Positions 53,013-62,871 are shown, counted from the first letter of the stretch. The stretch is 64,000 nucleotides of DNA from Bacillus sp. Marseille-Q3570 (GCF_946151055.1 NZ_CAMGYZ010000016.1:32831-96830), one strand, 5' to 3'. Notes: a model not told the origin generated them from the sequence alone. Program-made: numbers and translations.

Positions 53013-53055
53013 AATAAAAAAACGTGCTTGAAGATTTCTCAATCCTCAAGCACGT
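53013..53055 (-). terminator. Terminator of glmS
   Basis: ACGTGCTTGA (53022-53031) pairs with TCAAGCACGT (53046-53055); on the minus strand a run of seven T residues follows. Confidence 0.88.
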
Positions 53056-53095
53056 ACTTATGAACTAATTTTTTATTAATTTAATTAAAATTTAA

Positions 53096-54898
53096 TTATT
53101 CAACCGTTACTGATTTAGCCAGGTTACGCGGCTTATCTACATCGCAGTCACGGTGCAGTGCTGCATAATAGGAGATCAGTTGCAACGGTACGACGCTTAC
53201 TAACGGTGTCAGCAGTTCATTGACATCTGGAATGACGATGCGATCTTCTTCGTCATGTAATGATTCTGAACTGATTGTGCATGTGTAGGCGCCACGTGCA
53301 GCTACTTCCTTCACGTTTCCACGGATGCTCAAGTTCACGTGTTCTTGTGTAGCAAGCGCGATGACCGGTGTACCTTCTTCGATCAATGCGATCGTACCGT
53401 GTTTCAGCTCTCCTCCCGCAAATCCTTCTGCCTGGATGTACGAGATTTCTTTTAGCTTCAACGCACCCTCAAGTACAACGTGATAATCCATTCCGCGGCC
53501 GATGAAGAAGCAATTGCGTGTTACTGCAAGGTATTCACGAGCGATTTTTTCGAAATCTTCCTTCTGGTCACACATTGCTTCGATTGCGTTAGAAACAACA
53601 CTTAACTCCTTGATAAGATCGAATCTCAACTCTATACCCTTCGCATCCGCTGTATCGCTAGCCAATATGGATAGGACCGCAATCTGCGCTGTGTAAGCTT
53701 TTGTAGACGCTACAGCGATTTCAGGACCCGCATGAAGAAGCATTGTATAATCCGCTTCACGAGAAAGTGTAGATCCTTGAACGTTGGTAATTGTCAATGC
53801 CTTATGACCAAGCTTTTTCACCTGGACGAGGACAGCACGGCTATCTGCTGTTTCCCCACTCTGAGAAATAAAGATGAACAATGGCTTCTCAGATAGCAAT
53901 GGCATATTGTATGAAAACTCACTCGCAATGTGTACTTCGACAGGTACTTGAGCCATCTTTTCAATAAGCTCTTTCCCTACAAGCCCAGCATGGTAGGATG
54001 TACCACATGCAATGATGTAAATACGGTCCGTTTTCTTCATCGCTTTCCTGATATCATCATCAAGTTTCAAGTTGCCTTCTTTATCCTGGTACTGGTTGAT
54101 GATGTTACGGATTACAATTGGCTGTTCGTCGATTTCTTTGAGCATATAGTGCGGATACGTCCCTTTTTCGATGTCAGAAGCATCAAGCTCTGCTGTGAAC
54201 GGATCACGTTCCATCACTACACCATCTAGATTTTTGATTGTGATGTCCTCTTTTGTGACGATTACGATTTCTTCATCCATCAACTCAACGAATTGATCCG
54301 TCTTTTGAAGCATCGCCATAGAGTCACTTGCCACAACATTGTACCCATTACCTACACCTACAAGTAACGGACTCTTGTTCTTCCCTACATAGATCGTTTC
54401 AGCATTTTCGTTATCTAAAAGTGCAATTGCATAGGATCCCTTTAAAAGAGATAATGTTTTACGGAAAGCCTCTTCGACTTCAAGGCCATCTTTTACAAAA
54501 AGATCGATAAGCTGAACGATGATTTCCGTATCTGTTTCACTTTTCAATTCAACGTTTTTCAAAAACTCTTTTCGCACTTGTGCAAAGTTTTCGATCACTC
54601 CGTTGTGTACAAGTGTAAAACGTTCTGTCGAGCTTTGATGAGGGTGCGCGTTGACTTTGCTTGGTGCACCGTGTGTCGCCCAACGTGTATGTCCGATCCC
54701 GATGGTCGCAGGCACTTCCTCATCCACGTTCTCCCGCAATGTCGCAATGCGTCCTTTCTCTTTGAAAACATGAACACCTTTTTCGTTCATTACTGCGATA
54801 CCAGCCGAGTCATAACCACGATATTCGAGCTTTTCCAGCCCTTTTAATAAAATTTCTTTCGTATCTTCATTTCCAACATAACCAACAATTCCACACAT
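53096..54898 (-). CDS. glmS: Glutamine-fructose-6-phosphate aminotransferase
   Basis: A 600-residue enzyme that commits fructose-6-phosphate to amino-sugar and cell wall synthesis. The glutaminase domain begins MCGIVGYVG with the catalytic cysteine next to Met1; two sugar-isomerase domains follow ([32 protein letters not shown]), ending [13 protein letters not shown]. The start at 54898 exposes that cysteine after methionine removal and has GGGAGG upstream. Regulated by the self-cleaving glmS ribozyme in its leader. Confidence 0.97.
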   Translation of the reverse strand: MCGIVGYVGNEDTKEILLKGLEKLEYRGYDSAGIAVMNEKGVHVFKEKGRIATLRENVDEEVPATIGIGHTRWATHGAPSKVNAHPHQSSTERFTLVHNGVIENFAQVRKEFLKNVELKSETDTEIIVQLIDLFVKDGLEVEEAFRKTLSLLKGSYAIALLDNENAETIYVGKNKSPLLVGVGNGYNVVASDSMAMLQKTDQFVELMDEEIVIVTKEDITIKNLDGVVMERDPFTAELDASDIEKGTYPHYMLKEIDEQPIVIRNIINQYQDKEGNLKLDDDIRKAMKKTDRIYIIACGTSYHAGLVGKELIEKMAQVPVEVHIASEFSYNMPLLSEKPLFIFISQSGETADSRAVLVQVKKLGHKALTITNVQGSTLSREADYTMLLHAGPEIAVASTKAYTAQIAVLSILASDTADAKGIELRFDLIKELSVVSNAIEAMCDQKEDFEKIAREYLAVTRNCFFIGRGMDYHVVLEGALKLKEISYIQAEGFAGGELKHGTIALIEEGTPVIALATQEHVNLSIRGNVKEVAARGAYTCTISSESLHDEEDRIVIPDVNELLTPLVSVVPLQLISYYAALHRDCDVDKPRNLAKSVTVE

Positions 54899-54974
54899 TG
54901 AAATAAACCTCCCTGTTGGGGGAAAGCACCATTCACTTATATTCAATATTTTTCATATTTTAATCAAGTGAAAA

Positions 54975-55191
54975 TAAGGGGTTTCTTTACCCCCAACATT
55001 TAAAATTTTAGTTTTACATCATATCCATACCTTTGTTCACAAAGTCGCCTTAGTGGTTTCAGTATGAATTTTCCGGTTTGATGTAAGACCGAGAGGCATC
55101 CGCCGATCAGATTCGATAAACCTCTTTCCTCGTCAACTATTCCATACACCGCCGCGGTGTCGGCCTCAGCCGAAGAAATAGTCCAGGCGCT
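54975..55191 (-). ncRNA. glmS ribozyme/riboswitch
   Basis: On the minus strand the leader contains the ribozyme core: AGCGCCTGGACTATT (from 55191), GACGAGGAAAGAGGTTTATC and TCGGCGGATGCCTCTCGGTC, ending in a GGGGGTAAAGAAACCCC hairpin (about 54977-54994). In the known class, glucosamine-6-phosphate activates cleavage just 5' of the GCGCC and lowers glmS expression. Location directly before glmS confirms the call. Confidence 0.93.
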
Positions 55192-55240
55192 TTTAGTTTT
55201 ACTATTCTTTCTATGCTCCTTTCTATAATCGAATGGAAAT

Positions 55241-55269
55241 ATCATACACCAGAAATCTCATGACGTCAA
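55241..55269 (-). promoter_or_regulatory. SigA-type promoter of glmS
   Basis: On the minus strand TTGACG (55269-55264), exactly 17 bases, TATGAT (55246-55241); transcription would start about 40 bases before the ribozyme cleavage site. Confidence 0.75.
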
Positions 55270-55307
55270 CGACTTTATTATAGCGTTGATCTACTCTTAA
55301 TAATTAT

Positions 55308-55340
55308 GCAAAAACAGCTCGTTTCGTGTATGCGAGCTGT
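55308..55340 (-). terminator. Terminator after glmM
   Basis: ACAGCTCG (55314-55321) pairs with CGAGCTGT (55333-55340) and is followed on the minus strand by TTTTTG; it separates the cdaA-cdaR-glmM transcript from glmS. Confidence 0.75.
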
Positions 55341-55378
55341 CCCTGCATAGTATTCGTATTCACGTGTGTTTTCTGTCC

Positions 55379-56731
55379 CTATTGTTCTACATACCCTAAT
55401 TCCTGATCGACTACACGTGCAATTTCCTCTACATATTTTTCACACAATTCTTCAGTCGGAGCTTCCACCATCACCCTCACAAGAGGTTCAGTTCCAGATG
55501 GTCTTACAAGCACGCGACCGTTTCCGCTCGTTTCAGCTTCGACTTTGGCAATTGCTTCTTTCACAGCTGGGTTTTCCATTACTTTCGTTTTATCTGTAAC
55601 CTTTACATTCTTCAGGCATTGCGGAAACTTTTCCATTTCACTTGCTAACTCTGATAAAGGTCTCTGTGTCAACTTCATGATGTTGACGAGCTGTAGAGCA
55701 GATAGAAGTCCATCGCCAGTTGTACTATGGTCAAGGAATATGATGTGGCCGGACTGCTCTCCGCCAAGATTGAAGTCCCCTTCCCTCATACGTTCCATGA
55801 CATACCGGTCACCAACAGCTGTCTGTTCAGATGCAATGTTGGCAGCTTCAAGGCCTTTATAGAATCCGAGGTTACTCATCACTGTCGAAACCACCGTATC
55901 TTTTTTCAATCGGCCTTCACTAGCAAAGTGCTTGGCACAGATGAACATGATTTGATCACCATCGATAATCGTCCCATTTTCATCTACTGCAATCAAACGA
56001 TCCCCATCTCCATCAAATGCCAGACCTACATCAGCCTCTTTTTCTTTTACAAGGTCAACAAGTTTCTCTGGATGAGTAGAACCTACTCCATCGTTTATGT
56101 TCAAACCGTTCGGGGATGAACCGATGGTCGTAATATCCGCATCAAGGTCTGCAAAAAGGTGTGGTGCAAGTGAAGAAACCGCCCCATGCGCGCAATCCAA
56201 GGCAATACGAAGTCCTGAGAAATCTTCATCAACCGTTTGCTTTAAGAACTGAAGGTACTTCTGACCCCCTTCAAAATAATCGCTTACTAAACCAAGATCC
56301 ATTCCAGTCGGTCTTGGCAAGTCGTCCTTGTCCAGGTCCAATAATTCTTCGATTTCCCGTTCTTGCTCATCCAATAGCTTGAAACCATCAGATCCGAAAA
56401 ATTTGATACCATTATCCCCAACTGGATTATGGGAAGCTGAAATCATGACCCCAGCTTGTGCCCCTAGCGCCTTTGTCAAATATGCCACACCTGGAGTTGA
56501 GATGACGCCTAATCGCATAACCTCTGCTCCGATCGAAAGTAACCCTGCAACCAATGCACCCTCCAGCATATGACCGGAAATACGGGTATCCCGACCAATG
56601 ATGATTTTCGGTTTTTGGGTCTCTTTTGTCAGAACATAACCGCCGAAGCGCCCCAATTTAAACGCTAATTCAGGTGTTAATTCGGTGTTTGCTACTCCTC
56701 TGACTCCATCTGTTCCAAAATATTTACCCAT
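55379..56731 (-). CDS. glmM: Phosphoglucosamine mutase
   Basis: A 450-residue enzyme converting glucosamine-6-phosphate to glucosamine-1-phosphate. It opens [20 protein letters not shown], has the phospho-serine loop [17 protein letters not shown] (serine near residue 101), the metal loop [13 protein letters not shown] (about 240-252) and the sugar/phosphate-binding [13 protein letters not shown] near the C-terminus. Downstream of cdaA-cdaR in the conserved order; in Firmicutes GlmM also binds and restrains CdaA. Confidence 0.97.
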   Translation of the reverse strand: MGKYFGTDGVRGVANTELTPELAFKLGRFGGYVLTKETQKPKIIIGRDTRISGHMLEGALVAGLLSIGAEVMRLGVISTPGVAYLTKALGAQAGVMISASHNPVGDNGIKFFGSDGFKLLDEQEREIEELLDLDKDDLPRPTGMDLGLVSDYFEGGQKYLQFLKQTVDEDFSGLRIALDCAHGAVSSLAPHLFADLDADITTIGSSPNGLNINDGVGSTHPEKLVDLVKEKEADVGLAFDGDGDRLIAVDENGTIIDGDQIMFICAKHFASEGRLKKDTVVSTVMSNLGFYKGLEAANIASEQTAVGDRYVMERMREGDFNLGGEQSGHIIFLDHSTTGDGLLSALQLVNIMKLTQRPLSELASEMEKFPQCLKNVKVTDKTKVMENPAVKEAIAKVEAETSGNGRVLVRPSGTEPLVRVMVEAPTEELCEKYVEEIARVVDQELGYVEQ

Positions 56732-56763
56732 TCAATAAATCGCTCCTTCTTCCCTTTTCCACA

Positions 56764-58038
56764 TTACGCCGTTCTTTTGCTGATGGTTAAGGTCGCTTCT
56801 GTCAGCTGACTCTCAAATGTGAATCGTTCCGGAACATCGACATTGATTTTAACATCATGCTGCCCCTCTGATAAATCTTTTGCATCTACAAAAGCGGTTA
56901 TATTTTCTTCTGACAAGTTTTTTAAATCTTCTTCGTTCCCATTGACTGTTACATCCATGACCCCTTCGTTTGGCGAATTGAAACTTGCTTCTTGATTATC
57001 ATCCAATCCGACGACTTTGATCGGTAAATCGTTGAAGGTTTTAGAACTTGCCGTTTCATTTTCAGCAGGTTCTGTTGATGTTTCCTCTTCCGTTTTTTCA
57101 ACATCGATTTTCACTTTCAATTTACCAGGCGTGGCGTAAAATGCGCCTTCTGGTAAAGGAACATCCATATCAATCGTTTCATCTTCTGTAATGTTGCTTA
57201 AGTCCACTGGAAGAGAAATCGAATTCAGTTTCTCCAGGACCTTTTCAGGTGCATGAATCGCTACTTCTTCTTGTGATGGCGTAATTGATTTCAGCTCATA
57301 ACCATCCGGAAGAGAGCCTCTTTCTTCAATAGTGACCGGTACATCTTTACTTGGATTTTCAATTGGTACTGTTACATTCATCGTATCAGGTTCGATTTTG
57401 ATATCGACTGGATCGAAGCTTTTATTCAACGCTTGTACTTTCGCTTCTCTTGTGAAAGTCTCCTTCTCGTCTGCTACGTTGACAAATACCCGGACATAAG
57501 CGATTTCATCAATCATTTCTTTTGCACCGGTGATTTCGATCTCCTCTTTATCGACCTGCGGTGTACCAGCAATATAGCCTTTAGGTAAGTCATCTTCACC
57601 AAGAAGCTGTACTGTCACTGGGAATGATTCGGTCTTCTTCTCATGCAATGTCACATTAACTGTACTTTCTCTTGGAATTGCGTCAATCCCGTTTGGTACA
57701 TTTTCAAATTTGACCGGTACGTCATATTGCCCTGCCCCTTTATCTGTGAGATCGATATAAGCTCTCGGTGTTCGCTGCAAGCCGAATCGCATGATATCAG
57801 ATTTTGATCCCTGGAACCTGACCCCGACTGTATCCGGGTTTCCTAATAAAACGTATTTATCATTATCGTATTCTACATCAAGAGAAACGTTTTTGAATAT
57901 TTGTTCACCGCTATCTGTCAAACTTTGGTCATCTTCATTCGCCTGTTGGTCGTTAATGTGGACGGTGGTATACATCATCAAAGCGATCAGAAAAGCCGCA
58001 ACCTTGACAAACCATGGAGATTTAAGTAGTCTATCCAT
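56764..58038 (-). CDS. cdaR: CdaA regulator CdaR (YbbR-domain protein)
   Basis: A 424-residue protein with one N-terminal membrane segment (about 9-24) and four outer YbbR repeats (first about 45-130, later ones around SFPVTVQLLGEDDLPKGYIAG, VPVTIEERGSLPDGYELKSI and LPIKVVGLDDNQ). It sits outside the membrane and modulates diadenylate cyclase CdaA. Overlaps cdaA by eight bases. A Glu/Thr-rich linker precedes the last repeat. Confidence 0.93.
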   Translation of the reverse strand: MDRLLKSPWFVKVAAFLIALMMYTTVHINDQQANEDDQSLTDSGEQIFKNVSLDVEYDNDKYVLLGNPDTVGVRFQGSKSDIMRFGLQRTPRAYIDLTDKGAGQYDVPVKFENVPNGIDAIPRESTVNVTLHEKKTESFPVTVQLLGEDDLPKGYIAGTPQVDKEEIEITGAKEMIDEIAYVRVFVNVADEKETFTREAKVQALNKSFDPVDIKIEPDTMNVTVPIENPSKDVPVTIEERGSLPDGYELKSITPSQEEVAIHAPEKVLEKLNSISLPVDLSNITEDETIDMDVPLPEGAFYATPGKLKVKIDVEKTEEETSTEPAENETASSKTFNDLPIKVVGLDDNQEASFNSPNEGVMDVTVNGNEEDLKNLSEENITAFVDAKDLSEGQHDVKINVDVPERFTFESQLTEATLTISKRTA

Positions 58039-58855
58039 CTTTCTTCCCCCTCCAATTCCACTTTGTTGAGGAAGTTGATTTCGCCATTATTTCAGCCTCT
58101 AAAAGTTTTCGTAACATATCCTCATCTAAATTACGGTAGAGTTCCCCATTTTTTGTGAGGGAAACATTTCCTGTTTCTTCAGAGACGACAAGGGTCAGAC
58201 TATCTGTCACTTCTGATATGCCCAGTGCAGCTCTATGCCTTGTCCCCAATTCTTTTGAAATGAAAGGACTTTCCGAGAGTGGAAGATAACTTGCAGCTGC
58301 AAGGATTTGATTATCGTTGATGATGACTGCACCATCATGTAATGGTGTATTCGGAATGAAAATATTAATCAAGAGTTCTGAACTTAGATTCGCATTGATC
58401 GGAATGCCGGTTTCGACGTAATCGTCAAGTCCAGTTTCCCTTTCAATCGTTATTAAAGCACCAATACGACGCTTAGCCATATAATTCGTTGCCTTAAGCA
58501 TCGCTTCGATCGTATTTCTCTTCTCCTCTTCTTCTGCAATCATGCCGCGCGAGAAAAATCTGCCTCGACCTAACTGTTCAAGTGCACGGCGCAACTCCGG
58601 CTGGAAGATGATGATGATCGCAAGGAAACCGTATAAAAGCGTCTGGTTCATCAAGAAATATAAGGTGTTCAGTTTGAAAATACCACTGAAAAACCAAACC
58701 GCTATGATGACCGTGATTCCTTTTAACAGCTGGATTGCCTTTGTGCCTTTTATCAGCATGATGAGTTTATAGATCACATAGGTGACCAAGAGGATATCAA
58801 TTATATCATTCAAGTAGTTCAATATATTAAAGTCAAAGTCCCCTATAGGAAACAT
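58031..58855 (-). CDS. cdaA: Diadenylate cyclase CdaA
   Basis: A 274-residue membrane enzyme making cyclic di-AMP from two ATP. Three N-terminal membrane segments (about 10-95) are followed by a DisA_N domain with the catalytic LHDGAVIINDNQILAAASYLPLS (about 168-190) and GTRHRAALGISE (about 201-212). Cyclic di-AMP controls potassium, osmotic and wall homeostasis. ATG 58855 lies six bases after GGAGG; the in-frame ATG at 58861 touches that site. Confidence 0.95.
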   Translation of the reverse strand: MFPIGDFDFNILNYLNDIIDILLVTYVIYKLIMLIKGTKAIQLLKGITVIIAVWFFSGIFKLNTLYFLMNQTLLYGFLAIIIIFQPELRRALEQLGRGRFFSRGMIAEEEEKRNTIEAMLKATNYMAKRRIGALITIERETGLDDYVETGIPINANLSSELLINIFIPNTPLHDGAVIINDNQILAAASYLPLSESPFISKELGTRHRAALGISEVTDSLTLVVSEETGNVSLTKNGELYRNLDEDMLRKLLEAEIMAKSTSSTKWNWRGKKDG

Positions 58856-58931
58856 ACGCATCCTCCAAACTGATCAACTCAATATCATTGTGCCCAACAA
58901 TGCTCAGTTTGTTACCATATGTAACTTCTCT

Positions 58932-58940
58932 ATTATATCA
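58932..58940 (-). promoter_or_regulatory. Extended -10 promoter element upstream of cdaA
   Basis: TGATATAAT on the minus strand, about 75 bases before cdaA; no clear -35 element is seen. It would allow cdaA-cdaR-glmM transcription independent of sigW. Confidence 0.5.
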
Positions 58941-59118
58941 TAAACTGAGACTATATCTATTTTTCGTAAGTTTCCGTCAATAACAATCCGTAAGTATTCA
59001 AAAAGTTTTTTGGGAGATGTTCTGCTAGCCCCACAAAGCCATTGAAAAAGAGAAAAGTGGTCTTATGTCACATCAACTTGTCCGACATGTCCATAAAACC
59101 ACTTCACCATATATTAAA

Positions 59119-59751
59119 TTATTCCGATATAAACCACTCTTTTACAGTGTTTGCCCCTTCTTTCAGACGGTACCAGACCCATTCTGTAATCTTATGGATT
59201 TCTTCACTCTCACCAGCGATATGTCCAGCGGAAGCAAGATAGTGGTTTCCATTGATAACGGTGACATTCCCTTCAACCTTCCCAGCAATTTCGACATCGC
59301 CGTTCTTTACAATAAGGTCGCCTTTAACAATTTCGCCTTCAGGAACAAAAACTTTTCCACTGTCATGGTCTATTTTGACCTGGGCACCATTTGCTGAAAC
59401 AGAAATCGGGTTACTCCTATGGCTTCCCCATTCACTATAGATTGAGCTTGACATCAACCAGAGAAAAAGAACCGCAGCAGTCAGGATCGGGTGATGTTTG
59501 AACCATCTTCTCATCTTGGAAGAAGATTTTTCTTTTGGCAATCGCTCCATAACTTTTGTAGTAAAACCATTTGGCGCTTTTATAGAATGATGGCTATGCA
59601 GCAATTGATCGACGTTTTTGATTTCTTCTAATTTCCTCTTGCAGTCTGAACATTCTTTGATATGTTGGAGCAATTCTATTTTTTCAAGAGGCTCAATCGT
59701 TTCATCAACCCATTTATGCATATAAGATGAATACTTACCATCGCATTTCAT
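59119..59751 (-). CDS. rsiW: Anti-sigma-W factor RsiW
   Basis: A 210-residue membrane anti-sigma factor. The N-terminal zinc-binding anti-sigma domain shows HIKECSDCKRKLEEI (His30, Cys34, Cys37), one membrane segment is at about 88-104, and the outer part carries a DUF4179/polymer-like repeat region (VEIAGKVEGNVTVINGNHYL). In B. subtilis RsiW is cut by PrsW and RasP on envelope stress to free SigW. It starts 14 bases after sigW ends. AGGAGG precedes the ATG. Confidence 0.92.
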   Translation of the reverse strand: MKCDGKYSSYMHKWVDETIEPLEKIELLQHIKECSDCKRKLEEIKNVDQLLHSHHSIKAPNGFTTKVMERLPKEKSSSKMRRWFKHHPILTAAVLFLWLMSSSIYSEWGSHRSNPISVSANGAQVKIDHDSGKVFVPEGEIVKGDLIVKNGDVEIAGKVEGNVTVINGNHYLASAGHIAGESEEIHKITEWVWYRLKEGANTVKEWFISE

Positions 59752-59765
59752 TTTTTGTTATCCTC

Positions 59766-60335
59766 CTAACAATCCAGATCTTTCAACCGTTTCCGAAGAG
59801 CTTCCCGACCACGATGGATACGGGTTTTCACCGTTGAGACTGGAATCTGCAAAATATCACTGATTTCCTTCAGCGATAGTTCCTCCAAGTACTTCAGCGC
59901 AATTGCTGAACGGTATTTCGGTGGCAAATGCATGATCTCCTTCTGTATACGGTCTTGGAGCTCAAAGGTTTCAACTTTTTCTTCAGGTAATTGTTCTGCG
60001 ACTGCTATTTGAGAATATAGTGTCAATCCTTCTCCCCCGGCTAGTTCTGCATCCAGGTAATAATCCGGCTTCTTCTTACGTATACGATCGATCGTCAAAT
60101 TGGTTGCAATCCGATACAACCAAGTGGAAAATTTATGCGCTTCATTATATTTTTCAATATGTATATAAGCACGTACAAACGCTTCCTGGGCGATGTCCTC
60201 TGATTCATGTACGTTCCCTAACATCCTGTAAACGATATGATATACTTTATCTTTATAAATCTCCACCAGTTCTTCAAACGCTTTTTGATCCCCTTTTTTC
60301 ACCGATCGGACCAAACGCTTAACCGTTATATCCAT
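59766..60335 (-). CDS. sigW: ECF RNA polymerase sigma factor SigW
   Basis: A 189-residue ECF sigma factor with region 2 (DKVYHIVYRMLGNVHESEDIAQEAFVRAY, FSTWLYRIATNLTIDRIRKK) and region 4 (LPPKYRSAIALKYLEELSLKEISDILQIPVSTVKTRIHRGREALRK). Very close to B. subtilis SigW, which controls antibiotic and envelope stress genes. GGGGG lies seven bases before the ATG. I could not find the expected TGAAAC...CGTA autoregulatory promoter in the 170 bases upstream. Confidence 0.95.
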   Translation of the reverse strand: MDITVKRLVRSVKKGDQKAFEELVEIYKDKVYHIVYRMLGNVHESEDIAQEAFVRAYIHIEKYNEAHKFSTWLYRIATNLTIDRIRKKKPDYYLDAELAGGEGLTLYSQIAVAEQLPEEKVETFELQDRIQKEIMHLPPKYRSAIALKYLEELSLKEISDILQIPVSTVKTRIHRGREALRKRLKDLDC

Positions 60336-60515
60336 ATAGGAACCCCCGATACTCCGTAATTAAAAATACTACTTTTGGAGTAGAATGCTTCTTGTTATAT
60401 TCTAACATGGGACAACTTCCTAGTGAGGAATATTTTTGATAAAATAGGTTTATTTTCTTATATATCGGGTATTATGTGTAACAACTATCTATTACGGTGA
60501 AAGCAGGTGGACTGC

Positions 60516-60692
60516 ATGTCGGCTGAAGAGCGCTTTCTATTAAATGAAATCGAAAATTCCAGAAAGAAAATGTTGACCCTGGCAAAAGAAAAGCCTTTGT
60601 TTTCTGCCGAGGTTGTTGAAATCAGCCAATATCTCGATCATTTACTTAATCGATACGATACAATTAAAAGTGAAATTATAAAGGTGTCTTGA
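60516..60692 (+). CDS. Spo0E-like aspartyl-phosphate phosphatase
   Basis: A 58-residue protein with the Spo0E family signature: NSRKKMLTLAKEKPLFSAEV then EISQYLDHLLNRY (the SQxLD motif at about residues 38-42). Such small phosphatases remove phosphate from Spo0A and delay sporulation, or act on other regulators. ATG 60516 follows AGGTGG; a GTG at 60507 with its own weaker site is possible. It stands alone, divergent from sigW, and is followed by a terminator. Confidence 0.88.
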   Translation: MSAEERFLLNEIENSRKKMLTLAKEKPLFSAEVVEISQYLDHLLNRYDTIKSEIIKVS

Positions 60693-60698
60693 TTTAGG

Positions 60699-60730
60699 AA
60701 GCTGCTCTCTGCTCGAGAGTGGTTTTTTTG
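60699..60730 (+). terminator. Terminator of the Spo0E-like gene
   Basis: GCTGCTCTC and GAGAGTGG can pair imperfectly and are followed by seven T residues. Confidence 0.65.
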
Positions 60731-60858
60731 TCCCCTAAGAACATGGTTCTAGTCCATAGCAAAGTTCATCGTTTTCTGCCATCTTAAATACTCGCTATGG
60801 TGAAACCGGGTATCATCTCTTCCCCATACGCCATTTTTCATACAGGCAGAGCTATATT

Positions 60859-60891
60859 CAAAAAGCCTTATCGACTACTAATCGATAAGGC
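60859..60891 (-). terminator. Terminator of rocF
   Basis: GCCTTATCGA (60865-60874) pairs with TCGATAAGGC (60882-60891); five T residues follow on the minus strand. Confidence 0.85.
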
Positions 60892-60906
60892 ATTCATGAA
60901 TACTGA

Positions 60907-61806
60907 TCAGATTAATTTTTCTCCAAACAATGAACCGATTAATGCAACAGCAACAGTTGCAGTTTTGTTCTTTTCATCCAGTATCGGATTGACCTCCACG
61001 AATTCAGCTGAAGTAAGGATTTTCGCCTCTTCAAGCATCTCCATAGCTAAATGGCTCTCACGATAACTGATACCTCCAAGGACTGGAGTCCCTACACCAG
61101 GTGCTTCAGCCGGATCCAGACCATCAAGATCTAAACTTAAATGTACACCATCAGTTCCATTTGATACATGCTCAATCGCTTCTTCCATAACCTTTGTCAT
61201 GCCCATTTTATCGATTTCATGCATCGTATAGACTTTGATACCCTTCTCACGGATCAACTCACGCTCACCTTCATCAAGCGAACGAGCACCGATGATGACA
61301 ATATTCTCTGGCTTGATTTTCGGACTGTAACCGCCAATCTCTTGCAGCTTCTCATCACCAATTCCAAGACTTACAGCTAAAGGCATACCATGAATATTCC
61401 CACTTGGAGAAGTGTCTCCGGTATTCAAATCACCATGAGCATCATACCAGATCACCCCTAAATTCTCATAATGCTTAGAGACCCCTGCAAGTGTACCGAT
61501 CGCTATACTATGGTCACCACCAAGAACTAATGGAAAATGGTTTGATTCAATGATTTTATTTACACCTTCAGCAAGAAGGGTATTCGCTTCGATGACCCCA
61601 TCCAAATTTTTCAGATTTGTGTCCTTACTTGCTACTTTTTCTCTTTGAGGGATGTGGATGTCACCATGGTCTTCAACTTCGTAGCCAATGTTTTCAAGCC
61701 TTTCAATTAATCCAGCATATCTCATTGCGCTCGGTCCCATATCTACACCACGGCGCATTTGACCCAAATCCATCGGGACACCTAAAATACCAATATTCTT
61801 CTTCAT
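60907..61806 (-). CDS. rocF: Arginase
   Basis: A 299-residue manganese enzyme splitting arginine to ornithine and urea. The metal-binding motifs are GGDHSIAIGTLAG (about 96-108), WYDAHGDLNTGDTSPSGNIHGM (about 121-142) and SLDLDGLDPAEAPGVGTPV (about 224-242). It matches B. subtilis RocF at normal length. AGAGGAGG precedes the ATG. In this position beside sigW it stands as a single gene, not with rocDE. Confidence 0.95.
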   Translation of the reverse strand: MKKNIGILGVPMDLGQMRRGVDMGPSAMRYAGLIERLENIGYEVEDHGDIHIPQREKVASKDTNLKNLDGVIEANTLLAEGVNKIIESNHFPLVLGGDHSIAIGTLAGVSKHYENLGVIWYDAHGDLNTGDTSPSGNIHGMPLAVSLGIGDEKLQEIGGYSPKIKPENIVIIGARSLDEGERELIREKGIKVYTMHEIDKMGMTKVMEEAIEHVSNGTDGVHLSLDLDGLDPAEAPGVGTPVLGGISYRESHLAMEMLEEAKILTSAEFVEVNPILDEKNKTATVAVALIGSLFGEKLI

Positions 61807-61984
61807 GATTTTCCTCCTCTGTAATCACTCTATCCCCTATTGTAGGGCTTTGATGCCCGCTGGTTCAACTGGACAAAATTCTGCATACTTATGCGATATA
61901 ACAGGGATCCAGGACATGATAGTGGATAAATATGAAGCGCTTTCAATTAGCATCATTCTTATACTTCTTAATATGCAGATTTTG

Positions 61985-62275
61985 CTATACTTTAATGTTG
62001 ATTTTTACAAAATCCACTCCCTTTCTGCCGGCAAACAAAAAGCGGAAGAGACCCGTTTAGTCACGACGGTCACTGGAAAACTGATGAGAAGGCTTTCGCC
62101 GCCGCAGGAAGTTTGAAGTGATTCTTGTGATTGGTCGCTTAGCTAGACATCTCTTTCAGCAGCAGCCCTATATCCGCCAGCCTCCTCATGAGTTCCTCAC
62201 TAGGGGGTCTCACCTGGCTCGCTTTTTCCGCATGAGTTGTCGTAAATTTCGCTTTCAACTTGTTCAGCAGTAACA
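61985..62275. repeat. Interspersed repeat family R4b, copy 2
   Basis: Shares TTTAATGTTGATTTTTACAA, CCACTCCCTTTCTGCCGG, AAAAAGCGGAAG, GAAGTTTGAAGTGATTC and GTGATTGGTCGCTTAGC elements with 38640-38850. No credible gene lies between 61807 and 62294. Confidence 0.5.
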
Positions 62276-62294
62276 TTATCAACGTTAAAATGTA

Positions 62295-62327
62295 AAAAAC
62301 TCTCTGAACCGAATGGTTCAGAGAGTT
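62295..62327 (-). terminator. Terminator of the rRNA-tRNA operon
   Basis: AACTCTCTGAACC and GGTTCAGAGAGTT form a 13-bp stem with a four-base loop; on the minus strand a run of T residues follows. Confidence 0.9.
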
Positions 62328-62341
62328 GAATATGTATGATA

Positions 62342-62417
62342 TGGTGGAGCCTAGCGGGATCGAACCGCTGACCTCCTGCGTGCAAGGCAGGCGCTCTCCC
62401 AGCTGAGCTAAGGCCCC
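62342..62417 (-). tRNA. tRNA-Ala (anticodon TGC)
   Basis: 76 nt including an encoded CCA; GGGGCCT acceptor, anticodon loop CTTGCAC, TTCGATC T-loop. Last tRNA of the operon. Confidence 0.97.
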
Positions 62418-62419
62418 AT

Positions 62420-62493
62420 TGGAGCGGGTGATGAGAATCGAACTCACGACCAGAGCTTGGAAGGCTCTTGTTTTACCACTAAACTACACCCGC
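62420..62493 (-). tRNA. tRNA-Gly (anticodon TCC)
   Basis: 74 nt including CCA; GCGGGTG acceptor, anticodon loop CTTCCAA, T-loop TTCGATT. Confidence 0.97.
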
Positions 62494-62526
62494 ATGATTA
62501 AGTTTGATCAATCAGATTTATCGAAA

Positions 62527-62546
62527 TGGTGAGCCATGAAGGACTC
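62527..62546 (-). repeat. Truncated 3' end of a tRNA-Lys copy
   Basis: Twenty bases identical to the 3' end of the intact tRNA-Lys (GAGTCCTTCATGGCTCACCA on the minus strand) lie 88 bases beyond it, with no remaining 5' part. Confidence 0.8.
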
Positions 62547-62634
62547 CGACGCGCAGTTAGTACTGCTGAGTTACTTCTTGTGACCGATCACCTGCAGTGG
62601 AACCGTAGGTGAGAGTCCTTGACAGAAGGTTTAA

Positions 62635-62710
62635 TGGTGAGCCATGAAGGACTCGAACCTTCGACCCTCTGATTAAAAGTCAGATGCTCTACCGACTGAG
62701 CTAATGGCTC
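62635..62710 (-). tRNA. tRNA-Lys (anticodon TTT)
   Basis: 76 nt including CCA; GAGCCAT acceptor, anticodon loop CTTTTAA, T-loop TTCGAGT. It is flanked on both sides by partial copies of itself. Confidence 0.97.
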
Positions 62711-62844
62711 AAGTAAAATGAAGGTTACTCACCTTTATGCCCCTTCCTCTACGAGATGATTCTATCGAAGAAGGTTGTGTCGGGACAACTCATAGTTAAT
62801 TCACGTAGAGCTGTTCGTTGCTCTACCGACTGAGCAAATGGCTC
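62711..62844 (-). repeat. 134-nt unit: 5' part of tRNA-Lys plus spacer
   Basis: On the minus strand 62844-62818 is the first 27 bases of tRNA-Lys (one base changed), followed by a 107-base spacer that ends exactly where the intact tRNA-Lys begins. The spacer aligns without gaps to that at 63071-63177. Confidence 0.8.
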
Positions 62845-62871
62845 AAGTAACTTACTTCGTCTTTTTTAAAA

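Noticed and set aside
61805..62116. 103-codon plus-strand frame after rocF
   Set aside because: It runs across repeat R4b and has no binding site.
62139..62447. 102-codon minus-strand frame
   Set aside because: It reads through tRNA-Ala and the operon terminator.
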